The notes below the pieces were generated by a model. That model did no database searches. It had not been told where the DNA came from and saw only the letters and a program-made list of their open reading frames with translations. A DNA stretch of 5,240 nucleotides from the NCBI RefSeq assembly GCF_009711475.1, contig NZ_SMMD01000655.1, forward strand, positions 1 to 5,240. Reading direction: 5' to 3'. Each line of letters starts with the position of its first letter. The stretch's first letter is position 1. Shown here piece after piece: positions 1 through 5,240 of the stretch. The translations under genes and the position numbers were made by a program. Source of the stretch: Fulvivirga aurantia. GTDB taxonomy: Bacteria; Bacteroidota; Bacteroidia; Cytophagales; Cyclobacteriaceae.

Positions 1-942
1 GAGTTTTTCTCAAAAGAGAAGCGATATAACTATATTGCGGTTTCTTTAAATGCCTTTAATTATTTTGGTGATTTAGCTCCTCTTAATAAAAATGCCAGCA
101 CTGACATAAGTTTCACCCGCCCCGCAGTTGGGGTAATGTTTGGTCATAGATTTGGCCCCTTCTATTCTTTAAGAGCGTCATTTACCTATGGAACACTCCG
201 TGGAGATGATTACGTGTCTGCAGACATAGGCGATGAAAACGCCAGGTATAGATACGTCCGTAATCTCAATTTTAGGAATAGAATAAAGGAACTTACCGTA
301 GTTGGAGTTTTTGATTTGTTTAAAAATGAAGCAACATATATAAGTAGAGTGCAGTGGACCCCTTATGCCTTTGCCGGTCTGACCGTTTTTCATCACAACC
401 CTCAGGCATATGTAAACGAAAACAGTAGCCTGCCTGAAGCCGGAACCTGGGTTGATCTGGAGCCATTAGGAACAGAGGGGCAATATGCATCTGCAGGAGC
501 GTTAGATGGAGCGGTGAATGAAGGCATTGAACCTTACAGCAAAATTCAAATAGCTATTCCAATAGGTCTTGGCATACGATATAGACTCAATCAGGTATTA
601 GACTTTTCTTTTGAAATGTCGTATAGATATTTGTTTACAGATTATATCGATGATGTAAGTCAAAACTATGTAGACCCAAGTGTCTTAACAAGTGACCTTG
701 CCAGAGAATTAGCCTATAGAAGCAACGAGCCGACTGCTGCAGTTAGTGGAGAGGCCAGAGATTTTGAAGCCATAAGTACCTTTGCAAGAGATAATAACGG
801 TGATGGATTTTATGATGGGTTCGGCACAGAAGGTGAATTTAATTTACGAGGCAATAAAGACCAAAATGACATGTATTTCGTTACAACGATAAAAGTGGCT
901 TATATATTAGGAGCTACATTTAGACGAGCGAAGTTTAGATAA
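1..942 (+). CDS. DUF6089/PorG-like outer-membrane beta-barrel protein, N-terminus missing
   Basis: The frame is open from base 1 to the TAA at 940-942, giving 313 visible residues. The ATG at 136 is internal: residues before it already carry family-like sequence (NYFGDLAPL, about residues 20-28), so the true start and a presumed signal peptide lie upstream of the window. Alternating aromatic and glycine-rich strands suggest a small outer-membrane barrel. Landmarks shared with the next gene are a WTPY motif (W119), an IQxAIP segment (182-187) and DYIDDVS (214-220), followed by NYVDP and a segment ending AYRSNEP. Between this and the last strand lies a long polar insert containing a calcium-loop-like DNNGDGFYDG (264-273). 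No cysteine is visible. It is probably an integral outer-membrane protein of the DUF6089 family, which includes the type IX secretion component PorG, but its exact role is unknown. It overlaps the next gene by one base. Family assignment is fairly sure; function is not. Confidence 0.8.
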   Translation, partial: EFFSKEKRYNYIAVSLNAFNYFGDLAPLNKNASTDISFTRPAVGVMFGHRFGPFYSLRASFTYGTLRGDDYVSADIGDENARYRYVRNLNFRNRIKELTVVGVFDLFKNEATYISRVQWTPYAFAGLTVFHHNPQAYVNENSSLPEAGTWVDLEPLGTEGQYASAGALDGAVNEGIEPYSKIQIAIPIGLGIRYRLNQVLDFSFEMSYRYLFTDYIDDVSQNYVDPSVLTSDLARELAYRSNEPTAAVSGEARDFEAISTFARDNNGDGFYDGFGTEGEFNLRGNKDQNDMYFVTTIKVAYILGATFRRAKFR

Positions 943-944
943 TG
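940..944 (+). promoter_or_regulatory. TAATG stop-start overlap (translational coupling)
   Basis: The TAA ending the first gene (940-942) shares its last A with the ATG of the second (942-944). No convincing Shine-Dalgarno sequence precedes the ATG, so termination-reinitiation by the same ribosome is the likely way the second gene is translated. This is inference from the arrangement. Confidence 0.6.
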
Positions 945-1682
945 AATAATCTTTTTACTAAGTATTCAGGAAAACTCCTCAAGAGTTTTCCTTTTTTCGT
1001 AATTACTCTCTCTGTTTTATTAAGTGGCAATTTATCGGCCCAGGAAACGGAGATAGGTTTTGGTGTAGGAGGATTTAAATATACTGGTGATTTATCGCGT
1101 GGTATCAACATCAAATCTATAAAGCCTGCAGGCACAGCATTTTTTAGAACAAACCTCAGCAACGCAGTTAGTTTTAAAATTGGAGCTACCGCAGGAAAAT
1201 TGAGTGGAGCAGATAGTAAAACACCAATTGACCCTTTTTCAACACAAAGAAACGCCAGCTTCGATATCTTTATTTTTGAGGCTTCTACTGTTTTTGAGTA
1301 TCATTTTTTAAAATGGCGCAGTGAATCAACCATGATTAGGTGGACACCATACTTTTTTGGAGGCTTAGCTATTTTTGGTATGTCCGGTATGGATGACAAA
1401 TCTGCCGAGTATAGTAATATTCAGCCAGCGATACCGTTTGGCTTTGGGTTTAAATATATTCTTAACCCTAAATGGTATGTTGGTATTGAGTATGGTGCGC
1501 GTAAAACTTTTTTTGATTACCTGGACAATGTAAGTGGCGGAGATGGAGTGATTAAAAACTATGAGTATGGTAATCAGTACGATAACGATTTATATCATTT
1601 TATCGGCATATCTTTAACATATTCATTTTATACAATCCCCTGTCCAGTGAGCCCATACAGGAAAAATTACCGAAACAGGTAA
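942..1682 (+). CDS. DUF6089/PorG-like outer-membrane protein (complete)
   Basis: This gene encodes 246 residues. The start at 942 is supported by the TAATG overlap and by the signal peptide it yields: a basic N-region (three Lys in residues 1-14), a hydrophobic core at about 17-28, and a likely cleavage near residue 33 (LSA-Q). No ATG, GTG or TTG lies between there and the hydrophobic core. The mature part looks like a small beta-barrel: GVGGFKYTGDLS near the N-terminus, WTPYFFGGL (W134), IQPAIPFGFGF, KWYVGIEYG, FFDYLDNVSG (D192) and a final strand before a PCPVSPY tail (C234) rich in basic residues. These motifs match the preceding gene, so the two are divergent tandem paralogues; this one lacks its neighbour's long C-terminal insert. 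In P. gingivalis a DUF6089 protein, PorG, works in type IX secretion and is encoded just before uppS and the Omp85 gene, the same order as here. A PorG-like role is therefore plausible but unproven. A terminator-like hairpin lies within codons 9-19. Confidence 0.85.
   Translation: MNNLFTKYSGKLLKSFPFFVITLSVLLSGNLSAQETEIGFGVGGFKYTGDLSRGINIKSIKPAGTAFFRTNLSNAVSFKIGATAGKLSGADSKTPIDPFSTQRNASFDIFIFEASTVFEYHFLKWRSESTMIRWTPYFFGGLAIFGMSGMDDKSAEYSNIQPAIPFGFGFKYILNPKWYVGIEYGARKTFFDYLDNVSGGDGVIKNYEYGNQYDNDLYHFIGISLTYSFYTIPCPVSPYRKNYRNR
968..997 (+). terminator. Terminator-like hairpin with T-run inside the second gene
   Basis: Bases 968-977 (AGGAAAACTC) pair perfectly with 983-992 (GAGTTTTCCT) around a five-base loop (CTCAA), and the T-run 992-997 follows directly. 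This is the form of a rho-independent terminator, although only four of the ten pairs are G-C. It lies inside the signal-peptide codons of the second DUF6089-like gene, 26 bases after the stop of the first. It could end some transcripts after the first gene, act as an attenuator relieved by coupled translation, or be a coding coincidence (AAA-rich Lys codons followed by Phe codons). The structure is seen directly; activity is untested. Confidence 0.4.
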
Positions 1683-1721
1683 AAAGGATTGCTAAAACAA
1701 GCATTTTTCTTTAAATCGGCT

Positions 1722-1729
1722 TAATTTTG
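1722..1729 (+). promoter_or_regulatory. Probable Bacteroidota -7 promoter element for uppS
   Basis: TAATTTTG matches the Bacteroidota sigma-A -7 consensus TAnnTTTG and sits in the only intergenic gap of the window. No good TTG -33 element is found at the usual spacing of about 19-21 bases; that stretch reads CAAGCA. The element ends seven bases before the GTG of uppS, so transcription should start at or within a few bases of the start codon, giving a leaderless or nearly leaderless mRNA for uppS-bamA. Placement is inferred from consensus only. Confidence 0.5.
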
Positions 1730-1736
1730 CACTCTT

Positions 1737-2483
1737 GTGGCTATAGCTAAAGAAAATATAAATACGGAAAAACTACCCGGACACATCGCTGTGATCATGG
1801 ATGGTAATGGTCGATGGGCCAAGAGTAAGGGTGCGGAGCGCATTTTTGGGCATAGAAATGCCATTACGGCAGTTCGTGAAGTGTCTGAAGCAAGCGCAGA
1901 GTTAGGAGTTAAATACCTAACGCTTTACGCATTTTCAACTGAAAACTGGGGGCGACCTAAAACTGAGGTGATGGGTCTGATGAAACTTCTTGTGTCAACC
2001 ATTAGAGGTGAGATTAAAACCCTTCAAAAAAACAATATTCGTTTGAGGGCAATAGGTGCATTAGATAACCTACCGGGATCTTGTCAAAAAGAGCTTTCTG
2101 AAGCGATCGAACAAACAAAGAACAATGATGGCCTTACTCTCGTATTGGCATTAAGTTATAGCGGCAGGTGGGAGATCACAGAAGCGGTTAAAAGCATTGC
2201 TGAGCAAGTGAAGAGCGGTGAGCTCGAAGCTAGTGAGATTGATGACAAGTTGTTCAGCAAGCACTTAAGTACACGCGACTTTCCCGATCCTGAACTATTG
2301 ATCAGAACAAGTGGAGAAATGCGAATAAGTAATTTTCTCCTATGGCAAATTGCCTATACAGAAATTTACATAACCGATAAACTTTGGCCTGATTTCAGGA
2401 AAGAAGATTTATATGAGGCTATTTTGGCTTACCAAAATAGAGAAAGAAGATTTGGTAGAATAAGTGAACAAGTAAAGACCTAA
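1737..2483 (+). CDS. uppS: Isoprenyl transferase / undecaprenyl diphosphate synthase (UppS)
   Basis: UppS is a cytosolic, membrane-associated cis-prenyltransferase that adds isopentenyl units to farnesyl diphosphate to make C55-PP, the carrier lipid for peptidoglycan and surface glycans. The 248 residues match the usual family length of about 250. Visible signatures are HIAVIMDGNGRWAK with catalytic D22, H39 in the FGHR segment, LYAFSTENWGRP (63-74), and the C-terminal block DPELLIRTSGEMRISNF (184-200) with R190, R196 and S198, then WQIAYTEIY with E209, the expected Mg-binding position, and LWPDF. These sit four residues earlier than the E. coli numbering (D26, H43, R194, R200, S202, E213). 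The start is GTG at 1737: an in-frame TAA at 1722-1724 rules out a longer start, and the first internal ATG is codon 21, inside the active-site motif. No Shine-Dalgarno is evident. Its stop overlaps bamA by one base. Confidence 0.97.
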   Translation: MAIAKENINTEKLPGHIAVIMDGNGRWAKSKGAERIFGHRNAITAVREVSEASAELGVKYLTLYAFSTENWGRPKTEVMGLMKLLVSTIRGEIKTLQKNNIRLRAIGALDNLPGSCQKELSEAIEQTKNNDGLTLVLALSYSGRWEITEAVKSIAEQVKSGELEASEIDDKLFSKHLSTRDFPDPELLIRTSGEMRISNFLLWQIAYTEIYITDKLWPDFRKEDLYEAILAYQNRERRFGRISEQVKT

Positions 2484-2485
2484 TG
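2481..2485 (+). promoter_or_regulatory. TAATG overlap joining uppS to bamA
   Basis: The uppS TAA (2481-2483) shares its final A with the bamA ATG (2483-2485), the same arrangement as at 940-944. The upstream bases are A-rich without a clear Shine-Dalgarno. Coupled translation of lipid-carrier synthesis and outer-membrane assembly genes from one mRNA is the natural reading, inferred from the overlap. Confidence 0.6.
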
Positions 2486-5240
2486 AGAAGAGTTCTAATT
2501 TTTTTAATTCTATGTTGCTTTGCAGGGCAGGTAGATGCTCAATTCAGAAAAAGAAACCAATCTCGCTCAGATAATTCGAGTGATTTAAATTATTCTAACC
2601 CTACCGAATATGTTATCGCTGCCATAGAGGTTTCTGGTCTTAAAGTTTTAGACAAAAATGCCCTAATTTCTCTTTCTGGGCTAAAGGTTGGAGATAAAGT
2701 AAAAGTACCTGGTGATGATATCTCAGGGGCAATCAAAAAATTATGGAAGCATGGTCTTGTTGGCGATGTAACCATTAGCATCGATAAAATTGAGGGAGAT
2801 CAGATCTATCTTAATATCGGACTTGCGGAGCGTCCAAGACTTACAGGCTTTACTTTCGAAGGGGTTAAGAAAAGTAGAGAAACTGAAATCAGAGAAGACC
2901 TTAACCTAATCAGAGGAAGAATACTTTCTGATGCAATAATTAGAAACACACAGCTTACAGTAAAAAATAACTACGTTCAAAAAGGCTTTCTCAACGCTGA
3001 CGTAAAAGTCATTCAGGAAGAAGATACGCTAAACACTGATGGTGTTAGATTGAAAATTAAAGTTGAGCCTAAGGCGAAGGTAAAAATTCACAGAATCAGA
3101 ATTATTGGCAATGATGAATTCTCTGATTCTAAAGTGAAAAAGAAGATGAAGAAAACCAATGAGAGATTGCGATTTTCTTTGTTCAGAAGAGCTGCAGAGT
3201 TGGTCGTAGGCTTTACCCCTAAAAAAGCCGCTGATTTTATGACTGAGTCATATGATGTATCGGGAGAAGAATTCAAACAGTTTTTGACAGACAACATTAA
3301 GCTTAATTTCTTCAAATCACAGAAGTTTATACAAAGCGAATATGAAGCGGATAAAGAGGCTATTATCGCATTTTATAATTCAAAAGGATTTAGAGACGCA
3401 GAGATAGTTGGTGACTCTATTTACGCCCATAGCGAAAATGCAATAAATATCGACATTAAAGTAGCTGAAGGCAGAAAATACTATTTCCGTGATATCATCT
3501 GGACAGGTAATTTCATTCATACTGATAACACACTTAATAGCATTCTCAACATCGAAAAAGGCGATGTTTACAATAAAGAATTAATCGATCAGAAATTAAC
3601 TTTTAACCCTAAGGGGCCAGATATTAGTGGCTTGTACATGGATGATGGCTATCTATTTTTTCAAGTTCAACCTGTAGAGGTTGCTGTAGAGGGCGATTCT
3701 ATAGATGTTGAAATGAGAATAAGAGAGGGTAGCCAGGCGACTATTAAAAACATCATGATTGCAGGTAATGATAGAACACGTGATCATGTAATTAGAAGAG
3801 AGTTGTTAACCATACCTGGTCGCAAGTTTAGCAGATCAGACATTATTACTACTAATCAGCGTTTAGCACAACTAGGCTATTTCGATCCAGAACAAATATC
3901 ACCTAATGTTATGCCTAATCCTGCTGATGAAAGTGTTGATATAGAATGGTCTGTGGTAGAAAGATCAAGTGATCAGATTGAGTTGTCTGGTGGTTGGGGA
4001 GGTTCCTTCGGCTTTGTAGGTACTCTAGGATTAGTGCTTAATAACTTCTCTGTGAGAAATATGCTGAAGGGTAAATTTACGCCAATTCCAGTGGGTGATG
4101 GTCAGAAGCTTAGCTTAAGAGCTCAGGCAAATGGCCGCCAATTCCAGAGTTATTCATTCTCATTTACAGAACCATGGTTAGGCGGTAAAAAACCAAACTC
4201 ACTATCCCTGAGCTACAACTATTCTATTCAGAGACAAACAGTGCCTGAGTTTAATAGCGATGGGGAACAAGTGACAGGATTGAGATTTGACGATTATAAC
4301 GCTAAACTATCATTAAGAGGAGTTACTGTTGGTTTGGGAAGAAGGTTGAACTGGCCTGATAATTACTTCTCATTGCTAAATTCTGTTTCATACACAGTTT
4401 ATGAACTAGAAAACTATGGAACAAGAGGTTTAGGTTTTTCAGATGGTAATGCCAATAGTATTACTTTCAATACAACGCTTTCGAGAAACAGCATAGACAA
4501 CCCAATGTACCCTACTTCAGGTTCATCAATATCATTAAATATCTCGCTTACACCACCGTATTCAATTTTCAAAGATGATAATTTCTGGAAGTTGAGTCAG
4601 GCTGAAAGAAATGATGCAAGGAGATTTATAGACGAAATCAGATACCCTGGAGCAAGTCAGGAGTTTAGAGATACACAGTATCAGTCAGAACTCACAAACC
4701 GAGAAAACTCCGAACGCTACAAGTGGATTGAATATCATAAATGGATGTTTGATGCAAATTATTACTTAAAAATTGTAGGTAAGCTAGTATTAGAAACAAG
4801 AGCTCATTTTGGGTTTATAGGTTCTTACTCTGATAACCTTGGCGTTGGACCTTTCGAGAGATTCCAGCTTGGAGGTGACGGATTGGCAGGTCAGAATTTC
4901 TTACTTGGTACAGAGGTAATCGGTCTTAGAGGTTATGAAAACAACTCTATAACTCCTGTGGACGATAATCAAACGCGTGGAGGCATTGTTTACAATAAAT
5001 TTGCTATGGAGCTTCGCTACCCTGTTACTACAGGCCAAGCCGCAACAATTTATGGTTTTGTATTTGGTGAAGCTGGAAACAACTGGAACAATTATGATGA
5101 ATTTAACCCGTTTAATAACTTTAGATCAGCTGGTTTTGGGGCGAGAATATTTATGCCTGCCTTTGGTTTGATAGGAGTTAACTGGGGTTATGGATTCGAT
5201 AAATTACCAGGGGCGAAGGAAGTGAGCGGGGCACAATTCC
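2483..5240 (+). CDS. bamA: Outer-membrane protein assembly factor BamA (C-terminus cut by window edge)
   Basis: BamA is the Omp85-family barrel that folds and inserts beta-barrel proteins into the outer membrane. The frame runs unbroken for 919 codons to the window end. A signal peptide with two basic residues, a hydrophobic core and probable cleavage after A19 (VDA-Q) supports the start. An Arg/Ser-rich linker (about 20-42) leads to five POTRA domains: P1 about 43-118, P2 119-197, P3 198-332, P4 333-416, P5 417-494. P3 carries an insertion at about 227-275. The barrel begins near 498 (ELSGGWGG). It shows the SRNSIDNPMYPTSG motif (667-680), a charged insertion at about 697-752, and the loop-6 motif LRGY (R816), the counterpart of VRGF. 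The last strand approaches with GYGFDKLPG and SGAQF, so probably only about ten residues are missing. The mature part contains no cysteine. It overlaps uppS by one base. Periplasmic OmpH/Skp chaperone genes commonly follow in this phylum, but that lies outside the window. Confidence 0.96.
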   Translation, partial: MRRVLIFLILCCFAGQVDAQFRKRNQSRSDNSSDLNYSNPTEYVIAAIEVSGLKVLDKNALISLSGLKVGDKVKVPGDDISGAIKKLWKHGLVGDVTISIDKIEGDQIYLNIGLAERPRLTGFTFEGVKKSRETEIREDLNLIRGRILSDAIIRNTQLTVKNNYVQKGFLNADVKVIQEEDTLNTDGVRLKIKVEPKAKVKIHRIRIIGNDEFSDSKVKKKMKKTNERLRFSLFRRAAELVVGFTPKKAADFMTESYDVSGEEFKQFLTDNIKLNFFKSQKFIQSEYEADKEAIIAFYNSKGFRDAEIVGDSIYAHSENAINIDIKVAEGRKYYFRDIIWTGNFIHTDNTLNSILNIEKGDVYNKELIDQKLTFNPKGPDISGLYMDDGYLFFQVQPVEVAVEGDSIDVEMRIREGSQATIKNIMIAGNDRTRDHVIRRELLTIPGRKFSRSDIITTNQRLAQLGYFDPEQISPNVMPNPADESVDIEWSVVERSSDQIELSGGWGGSFGFVGTLGLVLNNFSVRNMLKGKFTPIPVGDGQKLSLRAQANGRQFQSYSFSFTEPWLGGKKPNSLSLSYNYSIQRQTVPEFNSDGEQVTGLRFDDYNAKLSLRGVTVGLGRRLNWPDNYFSLLNSVSYTVYELENYGTRGLGFSDGNANSITFNTTLSRNSIDNPMYPTSGSSISLNISLTPPYSIFKDDNFWKLSQAERNDARRFIDEIRYPGASQEFRDTQYQSELTNRENSERYKWIEYHKWMFDANYYLKIVGKLVLETRAHFGFIGSYSDNLGVGPFERFQLGGDGLAGQNFLLGTEVIGLRGYENNSITPVDDNQTRGGIVYNKFAMELRYPVTTGQAATIYGFVFGEAGNNWNNYDEFNPFNNFRSAGFGARIFMPAFGLIGVNWGYGFDKLPGAKEVSGAQF

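Noticed and set aside
136..138. ATG at 136 as the start of the first gene
   Set aside because: The frame is open to base 1 and the upstream residues carry family-like sequence (NYFGDLAPL), so this is an internal methionine of a gene cut by the window edge.
178..396. Minus-strand open frame of 72 codons
   Set aside because: It lies wholly antisense to the first DUF6089-like gene, has no recognisable motif, and is best explained as a shadow.
935..1162. Minus-strand open frame of 75 codons
   Set aside because: It is antisense to the junction and signal-peptide region of a well-supported gene, with no motif or start signal.
1370..1377. TATTTTTG, a match to the -7 promoter consensus inside the second gene
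   Set aside because: It lies mid-gene in AT-rich sequence encoding the conserved barrel, with no gene start nearby; such matches are expected by chance.
1690..1708. Possible terminator in the gap (TGCT, six-base loop, AGCA, then five T)
   Set aside because: The stem is only four base pairs, too weak for an intrinsic terminator.
2513..2518. Cys-Cys in the BamA signal peptide as a lipoprotein site
   Set aside because: The residues before them (LIL) do not fit a lipobox, and a normal signal peptidase I site (VDA-Q) follows.
2590..3315. Minus-strand open frames at 2590-2781 and 3088-3315
   Set aside because: Both are antisense to the BamA POTRA region, which is clearly coding on the + strand.
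4977..5171. Plus-strand open frame of 64 codons in another frame
   Set aside because: It overlaps the BamA barrel end, where the bamA frame carries recognisable strands; this one has only hydrophobic, low-information sequence.
1..5240. Search for CRISPR arrays, insertion sequences, tRNA genes, defence or toxin modules
   Set aside because: No direct-repeat arrays, transposase motifs, tRNA-like folds or such modules were seen; the window is nearly all envelope-assembly coding sequence.

Overview
The window comes from a low-GC member of the Bacteroidota, most likely of the Cytophagales type. The clues are two consecutive outer-membrane beta-barrel genes that look like DUF6089/PorG-type proteins, a Bacteroidota-style -7 promoter element (TAnnTTTG) just before uppS, no clear Shine-Dalgarno sequences, and a BamA with the extra POTRA and barrel insertions familiar from this phylum. 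All assignments come from reading motifs; no database search was run.

Layout: every gene is on the + strand and the region is almost fully coding. (1) 1-942 is a DUF6089-like outer-membrane protein cut off at its N-terminus by the window edge. (2) 942-1682 is a second, complete DUF6089/PorG-like protein with a signal peptide; its ATG overlaps the preceding stop (TAATG). (3) 1683-1736 is the only intergenic gap. It is 54 bases long and carries the probable uppS promoter. (4) 1737-2483 is uppS, isoprenyl (undecaprenyl) diphosphate synthase, starting at GTG. (5) 2483-5240 is bamA, joined to uppS by another TAATG overlap and lacking only its last few codons at the window edge. No stretch longer than 300 bases lacks a gene, and no RNA gene, mobile element or CRISPR array is visible.

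Together this is a cell-envelope assembly locus. BamA inserts beta-barrel proteins into the outer membrane, and the two DUF6089-like proteins are likely clients. UppS makes the C55 lipid carrier used for peptidoglycan and surface-glycan export. In Porphyromonas gingivalis a DUF6089-type protein, PorG, belongs to the type IX secretion system and its gene lies just upstream of uppS and the Omp85/bamA gene, so a link to type IX secretion is plausible here but not shown by the sequence.

I do not see a new biological system. The most interesting signals are a perfect 10-bp terminator-like hairpin with a T-run inside the signal-peptide codons of the second gene (968-997), a promoter placed so close to the uppS GTG that the mRNA should be leaderless or nearly so, the divergent tandem DUF6089 pair, and a roughly 50-residue insertion in BamA POTRA3.
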